Of a stretch of DNA of 18,520 bases, positions 7,001-14,369 are shown piece by piece. This stretch comes from Pseudomonadota bacterium (GTDB lineage: Bacteria; Pseudomonadota; Gammaproteobacteria; Burkholderiales; Ferrovaceae), in NCBI GenBank assembly GCA_021811005.1, contig JAJZPY010000031.1, positions 1 through 18,520 of the forward strand. The letters run 5' to 3'. Each line of letters starts with the position of its first letter. Position 1 is the stretch's first letter. The translations under genes and the position numbers were made by a program. Below the pieces are notes generated by a model that was not told the origin of the DNA, did no database searches, and was given only the letters and a program-made list of their open reading frames with translations.

Positions 7001-9487
7001 ATGAAACCGCATTATCTGTCGCCCTTCTTTTCCCCGCAATCCATCGCCGTGGTGGGCGCCGGCAATCACACCGACTCCCTGGGGGGGCAGGTCTTGAGCC
7101 ATCTGCTCACCAGCGGATACCGGGGCCGGCTCTATCCGGTCCATCTCAGCGAATCCCGGGTGCAGGGGCTGCAGGCCTACGCGTCGCTCGCGCAACTGCC
7201 CGAGCTGCCCGATCTCGTCATGCTGGCCACCCCCGCCCCCACCACGCCTGACCTGGTGGAACAGTGCGGCCGCCTGGGACTTCGGGCCGTGGTGGTCCTG
7301 TCCGCCGGCTTCAGCGAAACCGGCGAAGCCGGCCAGGCGCTGGAAACCCGCCTGCTCGAACAGGCCCGGCAACACCGCGTGCGCCTGCTGGGGCCCAACT
7401 GCATCGGCGTCATGCGTCCGGCCATCGGCCTGACCTCGCCCTTCGTCAAAGCGGGAAGCCTGGCCCTGGTGTCGCAATCCACCGCCCTCACCAGCGGGGT
7501 TCTCGACTGGGCCTCCGGCAATGAAATCGGATTTTCCACCGTGGTTTCCATCGGCAATTCCGCGGACATCGATTTCCCCGAAGTGGTGGATTTCCTGGTA
7601 TCCGATCTGCAAACCCAGAGCATCCTGCTGTTCATCGAAAACATCCGTCATCCCCGCAGTTTCATGAGCGCGCTGCGTGAAGCCGCGCGCGTCAAGCCGG
7701 TCATCGTGCTCAAGGCCGACCGCTGGGGACAGGTATCCGACCAGTCCGAAGCCGACGGCAGCCACCACACGATGGCGGAAATCCACCAGGCGGACGCCAT
7801 TTTCGATGCCGCCCTGCGCCGGGCCGGGGTGGTGCGCGTGCACAGCATGACCCAACTGTTCTCGGCCGCCCGGGCCTGTTCCGTGCGCTACCGCAAAAGC
7901 GGCCCCCATCTGGCCATCGTTTCAAACGGGGACGGCCCCGGGGCGTTGGCTGCGGACCGCGCGCTCGACCATCACGTGCCCTTGGCCCGCTTGTCCCAGC
8001 AGTCCTTCGACCGCCTGGGCACCTTGCTGCCCCCCGGACAGCGGCGCGGCAACCCCCTCAACCTCGGCAACAATGCTCCGGCTTCCCTGTATCGGGATAC
8101 CGGACGCATCCTGCTCGATGACCCCCAGGTGGACGGCCTGCTCGTGATGCTTTGTCCGCAGGCGCGCTCCGAACCGGTTGAAACGGCCCGGCAGGTGATC
8201 GAGCTGGCGCGCTCATCCAGCAAGCCGGTCCTGGCCAGCTGGATTGGCGACCGCAACGTGCTGCAAGGCCGTGCGCTTTTTTCCGCGGCCCAGGTGCCCA
8301 ATTTCCGCACCCCGGAATCCGCCGTGGATGCGTTCCACTACGTGGTGCTGTACAACCGGAACCAGCAGATGCTGTTCCAGACCCCGCCCCCGTCTGCGGC
8401 TGAAGTTCCGCCGCAACTTGCTCCCGTCAAGGAGATGTTGAGGCAGGCGCGCGACACGGCAGGCGTCCTGGGCGACCTGGATACGGAGCGCCTGCTGTCC
8501 TCATTCCACGTCCCCTTCCGTTCCGGCCTGCCGCCGCCGCTGTTTCCGGGACGGGCCCAAGGTCCCTACGCCTTGCGACTGGGACTGGTTCGGGATCGCA
8601 TGCTGGGGCCGGCGCTCTACCTCGGGCCCAGCGGCCTGGCTTCGGAACTGCCGCATGCCCTGACTTACGCATTGCCGCCGCTCAATCCTTTCCTGGCCCA
8701 CGAACTGATCGAGCGCAGCACCATGGCGCCCCTGCTGGCTGCCCACGGCAAGCCTCCCGTGGTGGATGCCGATGCCCTGTCAAGCCTGCTCCTGCGCGTT
8801 TCGGAAATGGCCTGCGAACTGCCCGAAGTGGACCGGATCGACCTGGAAGTCTGGTTTTCTCCGCAAGAGCCGGCACTGGTGAGCCAGGCCCGCATCCAGC
8901 TCAGCGAGTTGCCCCTGCCCAAATCCCGTTACGGGCACATGGCCGTTCACCCCTATCCTGCAGAGCTCGTCAAAACCATTGCGCTGAATGATGGCACCCC
9001 GGTGACGCTGCGACCCATCCGGCCCGAAGATGCCGAAATGGAGCAGACCTTCGTCAAGTCCCTGTCGGAAGACACCCGCTACTACCGCTTCATGGACGCC
9101 TTGCGCGAGCTGCCGCGCGCCATGCTGGTGCGCTTCACGCAACTGGATTATTCCCGGGAAATGGCCATCATCGCCGTGGTCGAGGAGGCCGGCAGGGAAA
9201 TCCAGATCGGCGTCGCCCGCTACAGCACCAATCCGGACGGAGAATCCTGCGAATTTGCCCTGGTGATTTCCGATGCCTGGCAGGGACATGGCCTGGGCCG
9301 GGACCTGATGCAATACCTGATGCAGATTGCCGCGACGAACGGGCTCAAAAGCATGGAAGGGGAAGTGCTGGCCGGTAATACGGCCATGCTGCACCTGATG
9401 TCTTCGTTGGGGTTTGCCACGACCACATCCCCTGACGATCCGGGAATCCGGATCGTTTCCCGCTCGCTTGAAACAGCGGCCGCTTAG
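7001..9487 (+). CDS. PatZ/Pat-like acyl-CoA synthetase (NDP-forming)/GNAT fusion
   Basis: 828 residues. Domain order is that of PatZ/YfiQ protein lysine acetyltransferases: a CoA-binding Rossmann-like domain (~7-100, SIAVVGAGNHTDSLGG), a succinyl-CoA-ligase-like domain (~110-300, RLLGPNCIGV, VVSIGNSADIDF, and GSHHTMAE at 253-260 where ligases have an SHTG phosphohistidine motif), a second ligase-like part (~310-450), an ATP-grasp remnant (~490-640) and a C-terminal GNAT domain (~660-825, TLRPIRPEDAEM, DYSREMAIIAV, DAWQGHGLGRDLMQYLM for acetyl-CoA). About 60 residues shorter than E. coli PatZ; most of the ATP-grasp N-lobe is missing, so synthetase activity is unlikely and the region is probably a sensor. 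Weak ribosome site (CGGA). Convergent 4-base overlap with the nlpD-like gene. Confidence 0.88.
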   Translation: MKPHYLSPFFSPQSIAVVGAGNHTDSLGGQVLSHLLTSGYRGRLYPVHLSESRVQGLQAYASLAQLPELPDLVMLATPAPTTPDLVEQCGRLGLRAVVVLSAGFSETGEAGQALETRLLEQARQHRVRLLGPNCIGVMRPAIGLTSPFVKAGSLALVSQSTALTSGVLDWASGNEIGFSTVVSIGNSADIDFPEVVDFLVSDLQTQSILLFIENIRHPRSFMSALREAARVKPVIVLKADRWGQVSDQSEADGSHHTMAEIHQADAIFDAALRRAGVVRVHSMTQLFSAARACSVRYRKSGPHLAIVSNGDGPGALAADRALDHHVPLARLSQQSFDRLGTLLPPGQRRGNPLNLGNNAPASLYRDTGRILLDDPQVDGLLVMLCPQARSEPVETARQVIELARSSSKPVLASWIGDRNVLQGRALFSAAQVPNFRTPESAVDAFHYVVLYNRNQQMLFQTPPPSAAEVPPQLAPVKEMLRQARDTAGVLGDLDTERLLSSFHVPFRSGLPPPLFPGRAQGPYALRLGLVRDRMLGPALYLGPSGLASELPHALTYALPPLNPFLAHELIERSTMAPLLAAHGKPPVVDADALSSLLLRVSEMACELPEVDRIDLEVWFSPQEPALVSQARIQLSELPLPKSRYGHMAVHPYPAELVKTIALNDGTPVTLRPIRPEDAEMEQTFVKSLSEDTRYYRFMDALRELPRAMLVRFTQLDYSREMAIIAVVEEAGREIQIGVARYSTNPDGESCEFALVISDAWQGHGLGRDLMQYLMQIAATNGLKSMEGEVLAGNTAMLHLMSSLGFATTTSPDDPGIRIVSRSLETAAA

Positions 9488-10026
9488 CGGGTTTTTCTGG
9501 GAAGCAGCACGACCGGGTCCACCGGCTTGCCCTGATGGCGTATCTCGAAATGCCAGTGGGCGCTGTCGCGCCCTCCGGTTTCTGCAATTTTCTGCCCGCG
9601 CCTGACGTTGTCGCCTTCCTTGACCATTACCTTGCTGTTGTTGGCGTACACGCTGAGGTAGCTCGGCCCGTGTTTGATCACCACCATTTCGCCGTAGCTT
9701 TTGATGCTGTTGCCCACATAGGACACCACGCCGTCTGCCGCGGCCCGGACAGGCAGCACGCCGCGCGGTTCGAAATCCAGCCCTTTGGACAAGGGGGAAT
9801 ACGTGGCCGGAATCGTCCCCGGCAAAGGCCAGGCCCACACAATGGGCGCTTCAGCGCCCCCTGGCGCCGTCTCTGCCGGCTTCTGCGCCGGTTTAGCGGG
9901 CGCGCCTTGGGCGGGTTCACCTGGAATCGGTTCGTTTTGGACAGGCGCCGGCCGGGTTGCCGCGCAACCGGCCAGAATGAGCGCAAACAGCGCTCCGATC
10001 AACCAGCGCAGGCATGTGCCGTTCAT
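9484..10026 (-). CDS. NlpD-like LytM/M23 lipoprotein without LysM
   Basis: 180 residues. Signal peptide MNGTCLRWLIGALFALILAG with lipobox LAG-C21, then a Pro/Ala/Glu-rich linker (~24-62), then a LytM (M23) domain (~64-176). The domain resembles NlpD, the activator of septal amidase AmiC, more than active endopeptidases: the usual HxGxD motif reads K81-G-L-D84, and the downstream YAH motif reads YANN. The distal HxH is kept (H157, H159, in AHWHFEIR). No LysM peptidoglycan-binding domain is present, although NlpD normally carries one. The start overlaps the pcm stop as ATGA (10026-10023). Third gene of surE-pcm-nlpD, the classical order, but no rpoS follows. Role as an amidase activator is inferred. 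Confidence 0.85.
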   Translation of the reverse strand: MNGTCLRWLIGALFALILAGCAATRPAPVQNEPIPGEPAQGAPAKPAQKPAETAPGGAEAPIVWAWPLPGTIPATYSPLSKGLDFEPRGVLPVRAAADGVVSYVGNSIKSYGEMVVIKHGPSYLSVYANNSKVMVKEGDNVRRGQKIAETGGRDSAHWHFEIRHQGKPVDPVVLLPRKTR

Positions 10027-10682
10027 GCGGTGTCTTCCAGAAGGGGAACAAAACGGGCGGGCTCGATGATTGTTTCCACGAACCCTGTTTCACCGTGTTC
10101 GACCACCACGAGTTGCTGCTCATGGGTGCCCACGGGAATCACCAGCCGCCCGCCGGGAGCCAGCTGTTGCAAGAGCGCTTCAGGAATCGTCGTGGCCGCA
10201 GCAGCCACGATGATGCCATCGTAGGGAGCCGCTTCGGGAAGTCCCAGCGTGCCATCGGTATGCTTGAGGCGGAGGTTGCGTATTTTGAGGGGCCATAGCC
10301 GCGCCCGGGTACGGTCCAGCAATTGACCGATGCGTTCCACGGAATAGACCTCCTTGGCGACACGCGCCAGGATGGCTGCCTGGTACCCGCAACCGGTCCC
10401 CACTTCCAGCACTTTTCCGAGTTTTTTGCCTTTTTTCAGCAGTTCCACCATGCGGGCCACCGTATAGGGCGCAGAAATGGTCTGCCCCCATCCGATGGGC
10501 AGCGCCGAATCTTCGTAGGCCCGGCTGGCAATCGCTTCATCCACAAAAAGATGGCGCGAAACCGCTTCCATGGCCGTCAATACCGCTGCATCGACAATGC
10601 CTGCGGAGCGCAGACGCTCCACCATGCGGGCACGGGTGCGCGCGGAAGTCATGCCGATGCCGGAAGAAATCACGTCCGTCAT
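10023..10682 (-). CDS. pcm: Protein-L-isoaspartate O-methyltransferase
   Basis: 219 residues. Uses S-adenosylmethionine to methylate abnormal L-isoaspartyl residues and so start repair of aged proteins in the cytoplasm. The SAM-binding motif is VLEVGTGCGYQAAILA (~94-109). Family signatures RHLFVDEA, ALPIGWGQTISAPYTVARM and APYDGIIVAAAATTIPEALLQQL are intact. The ATG at 10682 is chosen because it overlaps the surE stop as ATGA (10682-10679), with TTGGGG just before it; an in-frame TTG at 10694 is less likely. The next gene starts within its stop codon too, so surE-pcm-nlpD are translationally coupled. Confidence 0.96.
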   Translation of the reverse strand: MTDVISSGIGMTSARTRARMVERLRSAGIVDAAVLTAMEAVSRHLFVDEAIASRAYEDSALPIGWGQTISAPYTVARMVELLKKGKKLGKVLEVGTGCGYQAAILARVAKEVYSVERIGQLLDRTRARLWPLKIRNLRLKHTDGTLGLPEAAPYDGIIVAAAATTIPEALLQQLAPGGRLVIPVGTHEQQLVVVEHGETGFVETIIEPARFVPLLEDTA

Positions 10683-11422
10683 GCCCCAAGCCAATGTTGC
10701 AGCGGTTCCAGTTGCTGGAAATGGGTCAGGTCCACCTGCAGCGGCGTCACCGATACCCAGCCGTTGGCCACTGCGTCAAAATCGGTCCCCTCTCCGGCAT
10801 CGGCAGCCGGACCGGCTGCCCCCACCCAATACACCGGGTCGCCACGCGGATTGACGGACTTGATGACCGGCTCGGCCTTGTGACGCCGACCCAGGCGCGT
10901 GATCTTCAGGCCGCGCACCTGATCGTAGGGAATGTCCGGCACGTTGACGTTGAGCAGGGTCGCCTGCGGCAATGGCTTGCGTTGCACTTGCCGCACCAGA
11001 TCTGCCGCCACCCGCGCCGCCGTCTCGAAATGACCCTGCCCGTCGCTGACAAGGGACACCGCAATCGAGGGGATACCCAAAAGGTAGCCTTCCGTGGCTG
11101 CCGCCACGGTGCCCGAATAGATCGTGTCGTCACCCATGTTGGCCCCATGGTTGATTCCGGAAACAATCACGCCGGGAGTGATGTCCAGCAAACCGGTCAC
11201 GGCCATATGCACGCAATCGGTGGGCGTGCCGTTGACATGATAAAAACCGTTGGGCGCACGCCGGACCATCAACGGCCGGTCCAGCGTCAGGGAATTGCTG
11301 GCACCGCTTTTCTCGGCATCGGGTGCCACGACCGTGACGTTTCCCAGCGCAGCCATGGCCCCGGCCAGGGCTGCCAGGCCGGTGGAAAAATAGCCGTCGT
11401 CATTGCTCAACAGGATATGCAT
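10679..11422 (-). CDS. surE: 5'/3'-nucleotidase SurE
   Basis: 247 residues, the usual length. Metal-dependent phosphatase on nucleoside monophosphates and short polyphosphates, linked to stationary-phase survival. The metal site is complete: D8 and D9 in LLSNDDGYFSTG, S39 in APDAEKSGASNSLT, and N91 in VSGINHGANMGDDTIYSGTV. The start follows the lpd stop by 15 bases on the same strand, with only a weak ribosome site (AGGT). Overlaps pcm by four bases. Confidence 0.97.
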   Translation of the reverse strand: MHILLSNDDGYFSTGLAALAGAMAALGNVTVVAPDAEKSGASNSLTLDRPLMVRRAPNGFYHVNGTPTDCVHMAVTGLLDITPGVIVSGINHGANMGDDTIYSGTVAAATEGYLLGIPSIAVSLVSDGQGHFETAARVAADLVRQVQRKPLPQATLLNVNVPDIPYDQVRGLKITRLGRRHKAEPVIKSVNPRGDPVYWVGAAGPAADAGEGTDFDAVANGWVSVTPLQVDLTHFQQLEPLQHWLGA

Positions 11423-11437
11423 CAGTCGGTTACCTGG

Positions 11438-12862
11438 TCATCGTTTGGGCGGCAGATCCGTACAAACCCCTTCGTACAGTTCCGCTGCCATGCCGATGGA
11501 TTCCCCCAGCGTGGGATGAGGATGAATGGTTTTGCCAATATCGGCAGCGTCGCAACCCATTTCCACTGCCAGGCAAATTTCGCTGATGAGGTCACCGGCA
11601 TTCGTCCCCACGATGCCGCCCCCGATGACGCGATGCGTTTCTTCGTCGAACAGCAGCTTGGTGAATCCTTCGTCCCGCCCATTGGCGATGGCACGTCCCG
11701 AGGCGGCCCAGGGGAACACGGCTTTGCCGAAACGCAGTCCCTGCGCCTTGGCCTGCTCTTCCGTCAACCCGGCCCAGGCCACTTCGGGATCCGTGTAGGC
11801 CACGGACGGAATCTGGCGCGCATCCATGAAGCTGCGACGGCCATCGGCCGCTTCCGCGGCCACATGCCCTTCGTGCACGGCCTTGTGCGCCAGCATGGGC
11901 TGCCCCACGATGTCCCCGATGGCATAGATGTGCGGCACGTTGGTCCGCTGCTGCCGGTCCACCGGAATGAAACCCCGTTCATCCACGCTCACTCCGGCCT
12001 GCTCCGCCCCGATGGCCGGCCCGTTGGGCTTGCGCCCCACCGCCACCAGCACCAGGTCGTAAGGCTGCGGCCCGGCCGGAGCCTGCGCGCCTTCGAACGT
12101 GACGTAAACGGCATCCTGGCGCGCTTCCACCGCGGTGGTCCGGGTATTGAGGTAGAACTTTCCAAAACGCGGGGCATTGCGTTTTTCCCACACCTTGACC
12201 AGGTCGCGGTCCGCGCCGGCCATCAGGCCACCCATCATTTCCACCACGTCGATGCGGGCGCCCAGGGTAGCGTAAACAGTCGCCATTTCAAGACCGATGA
12301 TGCCCCCGCCGATAACCAGCATGCGCTTCGGGATCTGACGCAATTCCAGCGCCCCGGTGGAATCGACGATGCGCGGGTCTTCGGGAATGAAAGGCAGTTT
12401 GACGGCCTGTGAACCGGCCGCGATGATCGCTTTTCCAAAACGGATCAGCTGGCGTTCGTCCGCGCCATTCAGCACTTCCAGGTGATGCGGGTCCACAAAA
12501 CGCCCCACGCCCTGGACGACCGTCACCTTGCGCGCTTTGGCCATCATGGCCAGGCCGCCGGTCAGTTTCCCCACCACGCTCGACTTCCATTGCCGCAGCT
12601 GGTCCAGGTCGATGCGGGGGGCACCGAACGTGACACCATGCTTGGACAGCGCCTGCGCCTCTTCGGTGACGGCAGCCACATGCAGCAAGGCCTTGGAAGG
12701 GATGCATCCCACATTGAGGCAAACGCCGCCAAGCGTGGGATAACGTTCAACCAGAACGGTTTTCATGCCGAGATCGGCCGCCCTGAAAGCGGCGGAATAG
12801 CCGCCCGGGCCGGCGCCCAGGACGAGCATGTCGTATTCGGATACGTGCTGTTGCGAAGTCAT
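11438..12862 (-). CDS. lpd: Dihydrolipoamide dehydrogenase (E3)
   Basis: 474 residues, normal for an E3 without a fused lipoyl domain. FAD enzyme that reoxidises the dihydrolipoyl groups of 2-oxo acid dehydrogenase complexes using NAD+. FAD-binding LVLGAGPGGYSAAFRAADLG (~13-32), redox disulfide GGVCLNVGCIPSK (C48, C53), NAD-binding VIGGGIIGLEMATVYATLGA, IYAIGDIVGQPMLAHKAVHEG, and the C-terminal IHPHPTLGES with the catalytic His/Glu pair. The ATG at 12862 is preceded by AAGGAA about ten bases upstream; the open frame further upstream lies inside aceF and is not part of the protein. Starts 13 bases after aceF, so it most likely serves pyruvate dehydrogenase. Confidence 0.97.
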   Translation of the reverse strand: MTSQQHVSEYDMLVLGAGPGGYSAAFRAADLGMKTVLVERYPTLGGVCLNVGCIPSKALLHVAAVTEEAQALSKHGVTFGAPRIDLDQLRQWKSSVVGKLTGGLAMMAKARKVTVVQGVGRFVDPHHLEVLNGADERQLIRFGKAIIAAGSQAVKLPFIPEDPRIVDSTGALELRQIPKRMLVIGGGIIGLEMATVYATLGARIDVVEMMGGLMAGADRDLVKVWEKRNAPRFGKFYLNTRTTAVEARQDAVYVTFEGAQAPAGPQPYDLVLVAVGRKPNGPAIGAEQAGVSVDERGFIPVDRQQRTNVPHIYAIGDIVGQPMLAHKAVHEGHVAAEAADGRRSFMDARQIPSVAYTDPEVAWAGLTEEQAKAQGLRFGKAVFPWAASGRAIANGRDEGFTKLLFDEETHRVIGGGIVGTNAGDLISEICLAVEMGCDAADIGKTIHPHPTLGESIGMAAELYEGVCTDLPPKR

Positions 12863-12875
12863 GAGCTGATGTTCC

Positions 12876-14204
12876 TTACAATGTGGCGCGTCGCATGTCA
12901 CCCAGCAACCCGACCAGATAGGCATTGAAACGGGCTGCCGCCGCACCATCGATCACCCGGTGATCGTAGGACAGGGACAGGGGCGCGATCAGCCGGGGCT
13001 GGAACGCACCGTCCTTCCAGACCGGCTGCAAGGAAGCCCTGCACACCCCGAGAATCGCCACTTCGGGGGCATTGATGATGGGCGTGAAATAGGTGCCGCC
13101 AATGCCGCCCAGGCTCGAAATGGAAAAAGTCCCCCCCTGCATTTCGGCCGGAGAAAGTTTTCCTTCGCGTGCCTTGCCCGCCAGCGCACTGGCCTCTTCC
13201 GCAATCTGGAGCACGCCTTTCTTGTCCGCATCGCGGATCACGGGCACCATCAAGCCATTGGGCGTGTCGGCTGCAAAACCGATGTGGTAGTAGCGTTTGA
13301 GCACCAGGGCATCCCCTTCCAGCGACGCGTTGAATTCGGGGAATTTGCGCAAGGCGCTGCACACGGCCTTGATCAGGAATGCCAGCAGGGTGACCTTGGT
13401 GCCCGACTTGGCGTTTTCCTGATTGAGCTGCACGCGAAACGCTTCCAGTTCAGTGATGTCGGCATCGTCGTTGTTGGTCACGTGGGGAATCATGACCCAG
13501 TTGCGGTGCAGGTTGGCGCCGGAGAGCTTCTTGATGCGGCTCAGGGGCTGAACTTCGATCGGACCGAACTTTGAAAAATCCACCTGGGGCCAGGGCAGCA
13601 GGCCAAGTCCAGCCCCCATCACGCCGCCCGTGCCTTGCGAGCCGGCCTGAAGCAGGTTTTTCACATAGCCCTGCACATCTTCGCGCAGCACGCGGCCCTT
13701 GGGCCCGCTGCCTTTCACCTTGGACAGATCAACCCCCAGCTCGCGGGCAAAAAGACGCACGGACGGGCTGGCATGGGCCTTGAGAAATTGTTCCTGATCG
13801 ACCGGGCTGGGGGTCGCCGGCGCTGGTTCTGCTGCAACGGTCTTCGCGGGAGCAGGGGCTGCCGCTGCAGCGGGAACTGGTGCAGGAGGGCTGGCCGGAG
13901 ACGACGCAGGACCGGGTGCGGGTGCAGGTGCGGCCGCGACAGCCGGAGCGGGCGCCGGGACATCGGCTGCGGCGCCTTCAAGCAGAATCAGGGGGGAGCC
14001 TTCGGAAACACGGTCGCCCAGCTTCACCAGCACTTCCTTGACCACGCCACCGGCCGGAGCCGGCACTTCCATGGTGGCCTTGTCGGATTCCAGCGTCACC
14101 AGCGGATCTTCCGCCTTGACCTGATCACCGGCTTTGACCATGATTTCGATGACGGGAATGTTCTTGAAATCCCCGATATCCGGGACTTTTACTTCTGTGG
14201 CCAT
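12876..14204 (-). CDS. aceF: Dihydrolipoamide acetyltransferase (pyruvate dehydrogenase E2), one lipoyl domain
   Basis: 442 residues. Core of the pyruvate dehydrogenase complex; transfers the acetyl group from lipoyl to CoA. One N-terminal lipoyl domain (1-76) with the lipoylated K42 in ESDKATMEVPAP; a long Ala/Pro-rich linker (~77-137); a peripheral subunit-binding domain (~142-178, SPSVRLFARELGVDL and GSGPKGRVLREDV); and the catalytic domain (~200-442) ending with SYDHRVIDG (H415, D419). E. coli AceF has three lipoyl domains; single-domain forms are known elsewhere. Strong Shine-Dalgarno AGGGG. FSKFGPIEVQPLSRIKK and the Ala/Pro linker match betaproteobacterial AceF. The E1 gene aceE is not upstream; that position is taken by a divergent thioredoxin gene. 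Confidence 0.94.
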   Translation of the reverse strand: MATEVKVPDIGDFKNIPVIEIMVKAGDQVKAEDPLVTLESDKATMEVPAPAGGVVKEVLVKLGDRVSEGSPLILLEGAAADVPAPAPAVAAAPAPAPGPASSPASPPAPVPAAAAAPAPAKTVAAEPAPATPSPVDQEQFLKAHASPSVRLFARELGVDLSKVKGSGPKGRVLREDVQGYVKNLLQAGSQGTGGVMGAGLGLLPWPQVDFSKFGPIEVQPLSRIKKLSGANLHRNWVMIPHVTNNDDADITELEAFRVQLNQENAKSGTKVTLLAFLIKAVCSALRKFPEFNASLEGDALVLKRYYHIGFAADTPNGLMVPVIRDADKKGVLQIAEEASALAGKAREGKLSPAEMQGGTFSISSLGGIGGTYFTPIINAPEVAILGVCRASLQPVWKDGAFQPRLIAPLSLSYDHRVIDGAAAARFNAYLVGLLGDMRRATL

Positions 14205-14256
14205 ACTGGTTTCCCCTGTAGGAGCAGCGTTTAGCGGCTGTTATTCTGATAGAGTG

Positions 14257-14289
14257 GCGCCTGAAGCAGGATCTGTCCGTTTCAGGCGC
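14257..14289. repeat. Inverted repeat in the aceF/thioredoxin divergent region
   Basis: GCGCCTGAA (14257-14265) and its perfect complement TTCAGGCGC (14281-14289) with a 15-base spacer. It lies 52 bases upstream of aceF and 80 bases upstream of the thioredoxin ATG. No T-run follows on either strand, so it is not an obvious terminator; it could be an operator or a leader hairpin. Confidence 0.7.
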
Positions 14290-14308
14290 GCCCGGCTGCA
14301 AATTTTAT
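14280..14308 (+). promoter_or_regulatory. Weak candidate promoter for the thioredoxin-like gene
   Basis: TTTCAG (14280-14285), 17 bases, then TTTTAT (14303-14308); TATCAT at 14306-14311 is another possible -10. Either would start transcription after the upstream ATG at 14310 and so favour translation from the ATG at 14370. The -35 overlaps the right arm of the inverted repeat. Confidence 0.3.
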
Positions 14309-14369
14309 CATGCCCACCCGGCCTGTTGACCGCTCATTTTCACGCACTCGCTTTTTGGGTTGCCTTGCC

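Noticed and set aside
10683..10694. TTG start adding four residues to pcm
   Set aside because: The ATG overlapping the surE stop as ATGA is the more usual arrangement and has a GGGG tract before it.
10694..12412. 572-codon open frame on the plus strand opposite surE and lpd
   Set aside because: It is the antisense frame of two genes with complete motifs; the composition is His/Gly/Arg-rich as expected from a shadow in GC-rich DNA, and no domain is recognisable.
12863..12949. 29-codon N-terminal extension of lpd
   Set aside because: It lies within the 3' end of aceF in another frame; the E3 family starts at the ATG at 12862, which has its own ribosome site.
13770..13980. Low-complexity Ala/Pro-coding stretch as a possible DNA repeat or assembly artefact
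   Set aside because: It is the normal flexible linker of E2 proteins; the frame continues intact on both sides.
14310..14369. Upstream ATG for the thioredoxin-like gene
   Set aside because: The 20 added residues are Arg-rich and precede the membrane segment, there is no ribosome site, and a possible -10 box overlaps this ATG.
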